Assembly: GCF_009765985.1 (NCBI RefSeq)
Contig: NZ_LMUM01000026.1
Span: 83,491-147,490, forward strand
DNA from: Acidobacterium sp. S8
Lineage (GTDB): Bacteria > Acidobacteriota > Terriglobia > Terriglobales > Acidobacteriaceae
Length of the DNA stretch: 64,000 nt
Reading direction: 5' to 3'
Shown piece after piece: positions 17,120-25,472 of this stretch. Within the stretch, counting starts at the first letter, position 1, and each line of letters starts with the position of its first letter. Both the position numbers and the translations under genes were made by a program. The notes beneath the pieces are model-generated. The model was not told the DNA's origin and searched no databases. It saw only the letters and a list, made by a program, of their open reading frames with translations.

Positions 17120-17372
17120 CCTACCCCGCACTTAGGCGTGGCCAGCCGTAAACCTTGCCAAAGACGCGGCAGTAGTTTCCGCCACCGACTTTGCGGATCC
17201 CGGAACGAGCCGGTCTGGGATTCTTCCTCCCGCTGGTCGTCAGAAGGAGGGGGATGGAGGGTGCGAGTAGGTGCATGGCTTGTTGGAGGTTCTTCCCCGT
17301 TCGTTCCTCAGGATCAGAATGACGGTTGTTTCTGAATTTTGGAATGACGGCAGTTTGTCAGGAGTGACCTGT

Positions 17373-18284
17373 TTAACGAGATTTTGTAGTTGGAGCGGCC
17401 ATGGGGCGGGCGCGCCCGGTGGCGATTTCGAGGAAGGCATGGGCGGCTCGGGTGAGCGTCTTGTCTTTGCGGAAGACAAGAGCCAGTTCGCGGTTAAGGC
17501 GCACTCCGTCGACTTTCAGTGATTTCAGCAGGCCGTTACGCTCGTCTTCGCGGACGTTGGTGCGGGGCAGAAAACCCATGCCGAGGCCGGCTCCGATGAG
17601 GCGCTTCAGCAATTCGCTGGAATCGACTTCCATGGTAACGCGCGGCTGGACATCGTGATTGCGGAAGAGATCGTTGATTTGCTCGCGCTGGCGGCCATGC
17701 TTGGGCAGCAGCAGAGGATATTGAAGAATTTCAGCGAACTTGATCTGGTCACGACTGGCGAGAATGTGGCTTTTAGGAATGACGAGGGCCAGCTCGTCCT
17801 TGTGAATGATGTCGACGAGAAGACGCGGGTCTTTTACCGGAAGGGAAACAATGCCGAAGTCGACTTCGCGGTTGAGAACGGCTTCGAGGGATTTGGCGCG
17901 GTCGGCGCGAACGATGGAGAGGTTGACGCGTGTGTACTGCTTCTTGAACTGGGCGAAGACGGTCGGCAGAACGTAAAGGCTGGTGGCTTCATTGGCGCTG
18001 ACGGAGATTTCGCCGCGCGGAGAGCGGTGCAGTTCGCCGATGGCCACCATGATGTGACTATGGACCTGGAGGCAATGTTCGGCGAAGGGCTCGAAGAGAC
18101 GTCCGGCAGCGGTGAATGTTACCTTGCCGCCGTCGCGATCAAAGAGGCGCGCGCCGGCTTCGTTCTCCAGTGAGCGAATTTGTGCAGAGATTGCGGGCTG
18201 CGTGACGCCCAGCTTCTCCGCGGCACGGGAAAAGCTTTTCAGTCGGCTTACTTCCAGGAAAGTTCTGAGCTGCTCAAAATCCAT
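17373..18284 (-). CDS. LysR-family transcriptional regulator
   Basis: 303 residues from ATG 18284. MDFEQLRTFLEVSRLKSFSR begins the winged helix-turn-helix (KSFSRAAEKLGVTQPAISAQI), followed by a LysR substrate-binding domain with the two typical lobes. An ORF continues upstream to 18371, but those residues are basic and unlike the family. The gene lies 102 bases downstream of the FAD oxidoreductase, in the same direction, and may be a separate unit. The ligand and target genes cannot be assigned; neighbours are not a classical LysR-divergent pair. The 253-base gap 17120-17372 before it shows short repeats (GAATGACGG twice) and no gene. Confidence 0.88.
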   Translation of the reverse strand: MDFEQLRTFLEVSRLKSFSRAAEKLGVTQPAISAQIRSLENEAGARLFDRDGGKVTFTAAGRLFEPFAEHCLQVHSHIMVAIGELHRSPRGEISVSANEATSLYVLPTVFAQFKKQYTRVNLSIVRADRAKSLEAVLNREVDFGIVSLPVKDPRLLVDIIHKDELALVIPKSHILASRDQIKFAEILQYPLLLPKHGRQREQINDLFRNHDVQPRVTMEVDSSELLKRLIGAGLGMGFLPRTNVREDERNGLLKSLKVDGVRLNRELALVFRKDKTLTRAAHAFLEIATGRARPMAAPTTKSR

Positions 18285-18386
18285 GTATACGATGTCCCGT
18301 TTTTTGCGGTTGGGCTTGATGGAACGCTGCAGTGGTTTATAGGACTTATAACGCGAAGGCGAGGGAAACACCAGTATAAAGGATGT

Positions 18387-19865
18387 TTATGTGGGCAAGT
18401 CTAATGGTAATGAGTGGCTTAATGCGGTCTGTACAGCGTTATAGCCGCACATGCCATGTACGCCGGCCATTCCGGGCGTGGAAGCGGAGCAGAGGAAGAT
18501 GTTTGGGTCGGAAGTGGCATAGTTCTGCCATGTTGGCCGGAAGAGAATCTGAGGCAGGCTCAAAGCGCCGCCGCTGATGTCGCCGCCGAGGAGATTGGCG
18601 TCCATGGATTCAAGAGTCGCCGGACTTGAAATGTGACGGGCAAGAATGCAGTCGCGAAAGCCTGGAGCAAAACGCTCGATTTGCGCTTCGAGGCGTTCAG
18701 TCATGTCGACAGTAGAGGCGTTGGGAACATGACAGTAGGCCCAGGCGATGTGTTTGCCCTCGGGAGCGCGCGATGGATCGAAGAGTGTGGGTTGCGTGAG
18801 CAGGACGAAGGGGCGGTCGGGGATTTTACCTGCGGCTACCGCGTATTCGGCGGCGGCGATTTCTTCCAACGCACCTCCGAGATGCACAGTACCGGCACGG
18901 AGACAGTCGGCGGCTTTCCATGGAATGGGCTGGGACAGGGCGTAGTCGATTTTGAAGGCACCGGAGCCCGGCTTGAAGCGGTCGAGTTTTTGCCGGAAGC
19001 TTGGCTTCAGGCGGTGGCCGGAGATGGCGAGCAGTTGGCGGGGGCTTACGTCGCAGAGAAAGAGCGCGTCGCGTGAGAAGGCGTCGAGAGATGTGACGGG
19101 CGAGTCGGTGTGGATGCATCCGCCGAGGTCGGTTAGGACGGAAGCGAGCGCGTTGGCAAGGGCTTGCGCTCCGCCGCGAGGCATGGGCCAGCCGTCAGCA
19201 TGGGCGGCGGCTGTGAGAAGTATGCCGGCGGATGAGCTGAGGATTGCGTTGAGTGGCAGGAACGAATGTGCGGCAATACCGGCGAATAACGCTCGGGTTC
19301 GCGCGTTTTGGAAGACGGCATTGGCGAAGAGATTTGCCGGCATCATTGCAGGGATTCCGAAGCGGGCCAGTAACCACGGGTGTTTGGGAAGATGGAGGAC
19401 GGGTTGGAGGACCTCGCTGGAGAGCTGTTTCCAGTTGTGCACCAGGGGGGCGAAGAGGTTGCGCCAGCGCTTGCCATCTTTATCCAGTGCGCGGGCGGCT
19501 TCGTTCAAATCGCGCTCCAGAATGACGGCGGTGCCGTCGTCGAGCGGGTGGGCGAGCGGGGCGGGTGGGTAGATCCATTCCAGGCCGTGCTGCTTCAACG
19601 GTAGCGGTGAGAAGAAAGGTGAGCCGGGGACGAGTGCGTGGATGGCCGATCCAAAATCGTGCTGAAAGCCGGGTAAGGTGAGCGGGAGGGTTCGAGTGGC
19701 GCCTCCGATGGTCGGCTGCGCTTCGTGTAAATCGACACCGTAGCCTGCTTGAGCGAGCGCGATGGCGGCGGCGAGGCCGTTCGGCCCGGAACCTATCACG
19801 ATGGCGTGGCGACCATGCGCGGGATGGTGCTTGTGCTCGAGCAACAGGCTGGATGTCTCAGTCAT
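18387..19865 (-). CDS. FAD-dependent phytoene-desaturase-like oxidoreductase
   Basis: 492 residues. The FAD-binding Rossmann motif GSGPNGLAAAIALAQAG is at 25-41, and a second family segment near the C-terminus reads STPGMAGVHGMCGYNA. This is the COG1233 phytoene dehydrogenase-related group, which includes desaturases, isomerases and retinol saturase-like enzymes acting on isoprenoids or lipids. ATG 19865 is the proper start: the 140 residues an ORF would add upstream are a low-complexity shadow of the next gene. The start ATGACTGA overlaps the stop of the lipase maturation factor gene by eight bases. No carotenoid genes are adjacent, so the substrate is open. Confidence 0.82.
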   Translation of the reverse strand: MTETSSLLLEHKHHPAHGRHAIVIGSGPNGLAAAIALAQAGYGVDLHEAQPTIGGATRTLPLTLPGFQHDFGSAIHALVPGSPFFSPLPLKQHGLEWIYPPAPLAHPLDDGTAVILERDLNEAARALDKDGKRWRNLFAPLVHNWKQLSSEVLQPVLHLPKHPWLLARFGIPAMMPANLFANAVFQNARTRALFAGIAAHSFLPLNAILSSSAGILLTAAAHADGWPMPRGGAQALANALASVLTDLGGCIHTDSPVTSLDAFSRDALFLCDVSPRQLLAISGHRLKPSFRQKLDRFKPGSGAFKIDYALSQPIPWKAADCLRAGTVHLGGALEEIAAAEYAVAAGKIPDRPFVLLTQPTLFDPSRAPEGKHIAWAYCHVPNASTVDMTERLEAQIERFAPGFRDCILARHISSPATLESMDANLLGGDISGGALSLPQILFRPTWQNYATSDPNIFLCSASTPGMAGVHGMCGYNAVQTALSHSLPLDLPT

Positions 19866-21462
19866 GGGGCGGCAGCGGTTCCGGCCATTGGACGACGTCA
19901 AAGCCGCCGTCGGGCTTGCGGGTGAGCGTGGGCGCGTATTGTCCCAGCAGCTGTCTTCTCCACCATAGTCCTGTGGAGCGCTTCTCCGCCATGGACGCGA
20001 ACCAGTATTGCCACAAAACAGAGCGGACGTATTTGGGCGGCTGCGGGAACGGATTTCCGGCGAAGAGCGCAAGAACATCAGGGCTGCCGGTGAGCAGGCG
20101 CTCCTCGGTGAGAGGGACGAGCGAGTTCTGTTGCCAGTCACCGAGCGAGGCAAACCAGAGGTTCCAGTCGAAGCGAGGTTGATAGGGGGCGTAGATGCCG
20201 GGAGGGTGATCGAGGGCCTGAGGCTTGTATTTGAAGGGATAGGCGGTCCAGTTTTGGCCGTCGTTTGAGCCTTGGAATTCGATTTCATAGCGACCGCGCG
20301 TCATGACGGCGAAGAGGCCATATTGATTGGCGATCCGGAAGGGGTCGAGAGCTACGACCGGGGCTGATGGCAAAGGAGCGGCTCGCCATAGCATGTGAAT
20401 GAGTTCGGCGGCGGTGGCGTAGAAGATCCAGGTAAGGAAGACAGCGCTGATAGCGAGGCGAAGAGCGGCGGCGTGCTGCTGCTGGGGGCTTGGTTTGAGT
20501 ATTTCTTCTTCTGATGCAGGGAGTGGTTCGGGCTTGTTTGTTGAAAGTTTTGAGCGAGAACGTTTGGGGACGAAGCGTGTGAGGCATTGGTCGTCAAGGA
20601 GCAGGAAACCTAAAGCCAAGACGAGATAGTTCAGGAAAGTGTAGTTGGCTGTGAGGATGACGACGGCTTCCCAAGGGGTGACGATGAAGAAGCAGAGGAT
20701 TCGATAGCGGCGCGGCAGGAAGAGCAGGAATACGATTGCAAGCTCCATGGCGAGGGTTGCGACGGTGGCGAAGGCGTGAAATGAATGGGGTAGATGTTGC
20801 AGGTACCAGCCGATCCAGGTGGGCAGAGGGCCGTTCTGGTAGTACGCGTCCATGGCGGTGAAATGACGCCATTCGGGGTCGCCGCTCAAGAACTTGACGA
20901 GGCCCGATTGAAAGTAGATGCGGAACCACTCCCATTGCAGAAGAAAAAGGCTCGCGATCGAAGGCGCGCTGGACGCGCCGAGGTCTGGCCAGAGCCCGCG
21001 CGGGGCCAAAAAGAGTGCCAGGAAGCCTGCTTCGAGCAGCATGCCGTCGGACTGGTAGTTGGAGAAGTCGCTGGCAGCGCTGACGAAAGAAAGAAAACAG
21101 AGCAGGCAGATGAACAGAGTCATTCGCGGCCAGACGTTCGCAACTACCAACACGGAGGCGACAAGGCCGATAACGGTGACTGTCATCAGCGCGTGGTTGC
21201 TAGCCGAGAGCCAGAGCAGAGTCGGCGCAAACCATAACTGCATGACCCCGGGGATAGAGCGGTCTACGGACTGAAGATACTGCTGAGCGGGAAGGATGCC
21301 GGCGGGGCCAATCAGGCCTCTAATTTGAAAGAGCAGCGAGTAAAAGGCTGAGAAATAGATGAGGCCTAGAGCGCGAAGAAAGATCCAGCGTGGGATGAGA
21401 TGGCCCGGGGATCGCTCCGAGGGGCCAAAGAGCTTTCGCAGGATGTATGCGCCGCTCTTCAT
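19858..21462 (-). CDS. Lipase maturation factor family membrane protein
   Basis: 534 residues. About seven to nine membrane helices fill the first 330 residues, and a soluble domain follows (FQGSNDGQNWTAYPFKYKPQ, WNLWFASLGDWQQN). The pair YYQNGPLPTWIGWYLQHLP and SDGMLLEAGFLALFLAPR matches the LMF family, known in animals for the ER folding of lipases; bacterial members have no established role. The gene runs leftward and is coupled to the FAD oxidoreductase by an eight-base overlap, so the two probably act in one process, for example on a lipid or exported enzyme. The C-terminal domain is Trp-rich. Confidence 0.82.
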   Translation of the reverse strand: MKSGAYILRKLFGPSERSPGHLIPRWIFLRALGLIYFSAFYSLLFQIRGLIGPAGILPAQQYLQSVDRSIPGVMQLWFAPTLLWLSASNHALMTVTVIGLVASVLVVANVWPRMTLFICLLCFLSFVSAASDFSNYQSDGMLLEAGFLALFLAPRGLWPDLGASSAPSIASLFLLQWEWFRIYFQSGLVKFLSGDPEWRHFTAMDAYYQNGPLPTWIGWYLQHLPHSFHAFATVATLAMELAIVFLLFLPRRYRILCFFIVTPWEAVVILTANYTFLNYLVLALGFLLLDDQCLTRFVPKRSRSKLSTNKPEPLPASEEEILKPSPQQQHAAALRLAISAVFLTWIFYATAAELIHMLWRAAPLPSAPVVALDPFRIANQYGLFAVMTRGRYEIEFQGSNDGQNWTAYPFKYKPQALDHPPGIYAPYQPRFDWNLWFASLGDWQQNSLVPLTEERLLTGSPDVLALFAGNPFPQPPKYVRSVLWQYWFASMAEKRSTGLWWRRQLLGQYAPTLTRKPDGGFDVVQWPEPLPPHD

Positions 21463-21543
21463 AAGCTATTAGACATGATAACTTTTCGTGGGAGGTGCTT
21501 GCCTAGGAATTGAGCTGACCGGCGCGGATGGCAAAGCTTTTAT

Positions 21544-21572
21544 TTGAGGGCACTGCGCTGTCATTCTAATCT
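21544..21572 (+). promoter_or_regulatory. Candidate promoter of the polysaccharide operon
   Basis: TTGAGG at 21544-21549 and TAATCT at 21567-21572 are separated by 17 bases, about 100 bases before the glycosyltransferase start at 21676. The region between is AT-rich, unlike the genes upstream. This is a motif-level suggestion only. Confidence 0.3.
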
Positions 21573-21675
21573 GCATTACTTAAGTTTCAGATTCTATAAG
21601 TTCTTCCTATACCAAGCATATGTCTATTTGTATTCTCTGAATAACTTTTCAACGTATCTAGCTAAGGGAGCCAGC

Positions 21676-22647
21676 GTGTCCGAAGGGGCGGCGGTGAGCG
21701 TGGTGATACCTACGTGCGGGCGGTCACGGCAGGTTGCGGCTGCTGTCAAAAGTGCGCTTGCCCAGAGTTATGCGCCATTCGAAGTAATCGTAGTTATCGA
21801 TGGATTCGATCCCGAGACCATAAGCGTGTTGGGCACGTTTGGCGACCAGCGATTGCGGCTGATCACACTTGAGAAAAATGTCGGAGGCGCCGAGGCTCGC
21901 AACATCGGTATTCGCTCGGCCTGCGGTGAGTGGATTGCCTTCTTGGATGACGACGATACCTGGATGCCCGAAAAGCTGAAACGTCAAATGGAAGTAGCGG
22001 CGTCAGTATCCGCACTATTCCCGATTGTGAGCTCGAAGCTGTTGGATCTTCGAGCTGGTATGACCCGGATGCTTCCGTACAGGCTTTATGAGAAGGGAGA
22101 AGACGTGAGTGAATACCTGCTTTGCCGTCGAGGGCTGGGCTACGGCGGTGGCATGCTGCAAACGTCAACACTGCTGACGAAACGCGATCTTCTGCTGGAT
22201 CTTCCTTTTCTGAAGGGGCTGAAACTGCATCAGGACTGGGACTGGCTGATAAAGGCGGCTCGTCGGCCTGACGTGGAGATTGCGATGGCTCCGGAAGCGC
22301 TCACCGTGATGTATGTCGATGAACAGAGTGGAAGCGTTAGTCAATCGACCGACTGGAAAGCATCGCTCGAATGGGCGCAGGAAGCGCGTTCCGTGATGAG
22401 CCGACGCGCATATTCATTTTTTATTGCGACTGAGTGTGTATCGCGTGCACGAAAGAACGGCGCCGGGGTCAAGGTTGTCTGTGAGCTTTTGCGAACTTAT
22501 TTCCAGGATGGACATCCGTCCGCTCGCTCGCTCGTTCTCTTCCTGGGATTCTTACTATTTTCGAGGAGACACCGAAACATACGGAAAAGACGGTCGAGGA
22601 AGTCGTTCCTGACCGGAAAAACGGAGATGATGACAGGCTATGACTAA
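21676..22647 (+). CDS. Family 2 glycosyltransferase
   Basis: 323 residues from GTG 21676, which follows AAGGGAG. It is a GT-A inverting glycosyltransferase: AVSVVIPTCGRSRQVAAAV starts the fold, NVGGAEARNIGI follows, and WIAFLDDDDTWMPEKL carries the DxD-like metal site. The C-terminus is basic, as in membrane-associated transferases. The frame is open to 21544 but those residues overlap the candidate promoter. Its stop overlaps the SIS-domain gene by eight bases (ATGACTAA), so it is the first gene of a coupled series. Donor and acceptor sugars cannot be read. Confidence 0.82.
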   Translation: MSEGAAVSVVIPTCGRSRQVAAAVKSALAQSYAPFEVIVVIDGFDPETISVLGTFGDQRLRLITLEKNVGGAEARNIGIRSACGEWIAFLDDDDTWMPEKLKRQMEVAASVSALFPIVSSKLLDLRAGMTRMLPYRLYEKGEDVSEYLLCRRGLGYGGGMLQTSTLLTKRDLLLDLPFLKGLKLHQDWDWLIKAARRPDVEIAMAPEALTVMYVDEQSGSVSQSTDWKASLEWAQEARSVMSRRAYSFFIATECVSRARKNGAGVKVVCELLRTYFQDGHPSARSLVLFLGFLLFSRRHRNIRKRRSRKSFLTGKTEMMTGYD

Positions 22648-23248
22648 CTATATTGGAGCGTTTCTCGAAGCTACTCAAGAGATTGCTGTCCGGCTTGACC
22701 AACATGTTATCGATCGAATGATAGAGCTGTTGGTGGATGTGCGCTCGAATCACGGTCGCGTGTTTTTTCTGGGGGTAGGCGGGGGCGCGGCACATGCCAG
22801 TCATGCGGTGAATGACTTCCGCAAGATCGCCGGGATAGAGTGCTATGCGCCCACCGACAACGTCGCGGAGTTAACAGCGCGTACCAACGACGATGGATGG
22901 GAAAGCTGTTATGCAAACTGGTTGCGTGTCAGCCGGCTGCATGAACGCGACGCAGTGTTTGTGTTTTCTGTGGGCGGAGGCAGCGTGATCCCTCCTCTCA
23001 GTACAAATATCATTCGCAGCCTTGAACTGGCGCACCGTGTTGGAGCGCGAATTCTGGGCGTCGTCGGAAGGGATGGGGGATGTACAGCCAAAATTGCGGA
23101 TGCCTGTGTGGTGATACCGACAGTGCTAGACGATTCCATTACACCGCTGGTAGAAGCTTTTCAGGCAGTGATATGGCACCTGGTTGTTTCTCATCCGCGG
23201 CTGAAAGTAAATGAAATGAAATGGGAGTCGACAACGGTCCTGGTATGA
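22640..23248 (+). CDS. gmhA: SIS-domain sedoheptulose-7-phosphate isomerase (GmhA-like)
   Basis: 202 residues. GRVFFLGVGGGAAHASHAVNDF, then the alternate loop VFSVGGGSVIPPLSTNII, form the two phosphosugar-binding parts of a SIS domain, and the length is that of GmhA. It would convert sedoheptulose 7-phosphate to D-glycero-D-manno-heptose 7-phosphate. The presence of a GmhB-like phosphatase, an HddA-like kinase and an HddC-like nucleotidyltransferase in the same locus argues strongly for this role rather than another sugar-phosphate isomerase. The 3' end overlaps gmhB by four bases (ATGA). Confidence 0.82.
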   Translation: MTNYIGAFLEATQEIAVRLDQHVIDRMIELLVDVRSNHGRVFFLGVGGGAAHASHAVNDFRKIAGIECYAPTDNVAELTARTNDDGWESCYANWLRVSRLHERDAVFVFSVGGGSVIPPLSTNIIRSLELAHRVGARILGVVGRDGGCTAKIADACVVIPTVLDDSITPLVEAFQAVIWHLVVSHPRLKVNEMKWESTTVLV

Positions 23249-23829
23249 GGCGAGCGGTCTTTCTCGATCGGGATGGAGTGCTAAATCGGAACGTGTGGAA
23301 TTCTGCGACGGAGGCCTATGAGTCTCCACTTACGCCTGAGCAGTTCGAACTGCTGCCGAAGGTGGTTCCGGCGCTGAAGTTATTGCGTGATGCCGGCTAC
23401 CTTTTATTCCTGGTTTCGAATCAGCCAAACCATGCCAAGGGCAAGGCCGATATGGAAGTGTTGGAGGAGATTCACAGGAAGTTTGAGATGCTACTTACAG
23501 CTGAAGGCATCGTTTTTAGCGATTATTATTACTGCTTTCATCATCCAAATTTTACGGGGGCATGCCGCTGTCGAAAGCCTTCTCCATATTTTTTATTTGA
23601 AGCGCGGGACCGCTTCGATGTTGATCTCGCGCAATCCTGGATGATTGGAGACCGCGTAAGCGACATAGCATGCGGGCGCGCCGCAGGCACCCGCACGATC
23701 GGAATAAGCCCGATGACGCAGTCGCAGACCGGAGCTGATTGCATTGCCGATGATTTGTGGAGAGCAGCTCAGATCATTACCTGTTATGAAAGAGCCAGCA
23801 TCCCGGATGTCTTGGCCGCTTCGACGTGA
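23245..23829 (+). CDS. gmhB: HAD-family D-glycero-D-manno-heptose 1,7-bisphosphate phosphatase (GmhB-like)
   Basis: 194 residues. FLDRDGVLN gives the nucleophile Asp8 and acid-base Asp10. The structural-zinc loop of histidinol-phosphatase/GmhB phosphatases is complete: CFHHPNFTGACRCRKP holds one histidine and three cysteines. GDRVSDIACGRAAG is motif IV. It removes the 7-phosphate (or 1-phosphate, depending on anomer) of heptose bisphosphate. ATG 23245 is used because it overlaps the GmhA stop; ATG 23221 would extend upstream with no family similarity. The last 46 bases overlap the transaldolase gene on the other strand. Confidence 0.85.
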   Translation: MRRAVFLDRDGVLNRNVWNSATEAYESPLTPEQFELLPKVVPALKLLRDAGYLLFLVSNQPNHAKGKADMEVLEEIHRKFEMLLTAEGIVFSDYYYCFHHPNFTGACRCRKPSPYFLFEARDRFDVDLAQSWMIGDRVSDIACGRAAGTRTIGISPMTQSQTGADCIADDLWRAAQIITCYERASIPDVLAAST

Positions 23830-24536
23830 TAGCCAGCGGCGCATGTGTCACGGTAAAACATCTGCACGGTTTCGAGCGAATAGGCGTCCAAATCTTTGCC
23901 GATCAGGTTTAGTTTGTCGAGTATTTCAGGGACGAGTGTGATGATGTGGCAGCCGGCATCTTCAGCTTGAAAGATGTTGAGAATCTCTCTTGGGCTTGCC
24001 CAGAGGAGCTCTACGTGAGGCAGCGGCTCCAGAAGTCGAACAGCCTGACGCATTAGCGGAACTGGATCAATACCTGTATCCGCTATGCGGCCGGCGAAGA
24101 TAGAAATGATAGCCGGCTTTGCCGGATCGAGGCAGTCGGCGACACGCTCAACCTGCTCCAGTGTGAACAACGCGGTGACATTAAGAGGCACGCCTGCATT
24201 CGAAAGACGACGCAGGCTGGAGCCCGTAAATGCGCCCCACGTATTTGTAACTGGAACCTTTACATTTATGTTAGGCGCCCAGGAAGCGATCGTAAGCGCG
24301 TCCTGCTCCATGGCCTCCGGATCGTCGGCGAGCACCTCAAATGAAATGGGTCTGTCAGAGATTACCTTTGTAAGCTGTCGCGCGAAGATCTCGTAGTTGA
24401 CTACATGTGATTTCCGCATGAGCGTGGGGTTTGTTGTAAATCCTTTGATACGCGGATCGGCGGCCCATGTTAGCAGGCTGCCGAGGTTGGCACCATCACA
24501 GAAGAGTTTGGTACGAAAATGATTTATGTCGAGCAT
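23784..24536 (-). CDS. Transaldolase within the polysaccharide locus
   Basis: 250 residues. KGFTTNPTL, the Schiff-base lysine Lys93 in NVKVPVTN, and PLNVTALFTLEQV are the transaldolase (TalC-like) core, and ISIFAGRIADTG is the C-terminal loop. The enzyme interconverts fructose 6-phosphate plus erythrose 4-phosphate with sedoheptulose 7-phosphate plus glyceraldehyde 3-phosphate. Sedoheptulose 7-phosphate is the substrate of the adjacent GmhA-like isomerase, so a biosynthetic supply role is likely. It is convergent with gmhB, overlapping by 46 bases, and begins the downstream part of a minus-strand trio with two glycosyltransferases. Alternative: fructose-6-phosphate aldolase, which is in the same family. 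Confidence 0.82.
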   Translation of the reverse strand: MLDINHFRTKLFCDGANLGSLLTWAADPRIKGFTTNPTLMRKSHVVNYEIFARQLTKVISDRPISFEVLADDPEAMEQDALTIASWAPNINVKVPVTNTWGAFTGSSLRRLSNAGVPLNVTALFTLEQVERVADCLDPAKPAIISIFAGRIADTGIDPVPLMRQAVRLLEPLPHVELLWASPREILNIFQAEDAGCHIITLVPEILDKLNLIGKDLDAYSLETVQMFYRDTCAAGYHVEAAKTSGMLALS

Positions 24537-24557
24537 AGTTTCCGTTTGATCCGGGAG

Positions 24558-25472
24558 TTATGGTTGTGGATCGGTGCTCCATGATCCGCATGCGGTCTGG
24601 AGAGAAATCCCGGCTTCCTGAGATTGATTTATGGGCGCTTGTTCATTCTGGCGCTCAAACAGAAAGAGCTGCCGGAGAACAAGGTAAATGAAGTGAGTAT
24701 TGCCGATCAGGTATCTGCGCCAAAGACGCCGAGGCTCTTGAACAAGACGATAAAGCCACTCCATGCCTAACTTCTGCGTCCACAGCGGGGCGCGACGGCG
24801 CAGTCCTGCGAGTGTGTCGAATGCCGCTCCGACAGACATAGCGGCACCTACTGGAAGAGAAGGACAATTCTGAAGCATCCACATTTCCTGCCTGGGGGCG
24901 CCAAGGGCCACAAACAGGAGGTCGGGGGATGACTTTGTGATGAGCTGATGAATATGAGCCGACTCGATAGGATTATGTTCAAATCCACGGGAAGGGCAAT
25001 AGACGCCCGCTATGGATAGAGCGGGATATCGAGCCTGAAGCCGGAGTGCTGCTTCGACGGCTGCACCCGGCAATCCCCCGAGAAGGAAAATGCTCAATTG
25101 ATGATCTGCTGCTTCGCGGCAGAGGCGTTCCATCAGCTCGCCTCCCGGTACGCGTTCCGGAATCTTCTGGCCCAACAATCTGGAAGCAAGCACTATCGAA
25201 ATTCCATCAGGAACGTTCAGGGATGAAGCGCGCAGCGCCTGATAGAAACGAATGTCGTTTTGTGCGAGCGTTATCAACTGAGCGTTTGGTCCCATGATAA
25301 GAATGGGCGCTTTGCCGAAACTATTCCGTAATCCATCCAGCACCGCCGTCGCCGCTTCATCCATCGTCAGACGATCGATGGGAACATCGGCGATATTACA
25401 TCGTCGCGTAGATGAAAGCGGCATCCGTTTAGACTGCAGAAGCCCTTGCTCAAGAAACGCGCTGAGGCTCAT
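24558..25472 (-). CDS. WecG/TagA/CpsF-family glycosyltransferase
   Basis: 304 residues from ATG 25472, which sits in the ATGA overlap with the upstream glycosyltransferase stop. VLDGLRNSFGKAPILIMGPNAQL, NVPDGISIVLASRLLGQ, SIFLLGGLPGAAVEAA and LLFVALGAPRQEMWM match the WecG/TagA/CpsF family, which transfers a ManNAc-type or related sugar from a nucleotide donor to a lipid-linked sugar. Members act at the cytoplasmic membrane, here with a basic C-terminal WRRYLIGN segment. The ORF can start at 25496 but the overlap favours the shorter form. It is 21 bases from the transaldolase. Confidence 0.85.
   Translation of the reverse strand: MSLSAFLEQGLLQSKRMPLSSTRRCNIADVPIDRLTMDEAATAVLDGLRNSFGKAPILIMGPNAQLITLAQNDIRFYQALRASSLNVPDGISIVLASRLLGQKIPERVPGGELMERLCREAADHQLSIFLLGGLPGAAVEAALRLQARYPALSIAGVYCPSRGFEHNPIESAHIHQLITKSSPDLLFVALGAPRQEMWMLQNCPSLPVGAAMSVGAAFDTLAGLRRRAPLWTQKLGMEWLYRLVQEPRRLWRRYLIGNTHFIYLVLRQLFLFERQNEQAPINQSQEAGISLQTACGSWSTDPQP

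Noticed and set aside
19866-20288. N-terminal 140-residue extension of the FAD oxidoreductase
   Set aside because: The extension is low-complexity and overlies the lipase maturation factor gene; MTETSS at 19865 is followed by the Rossmann motif at normal distance.
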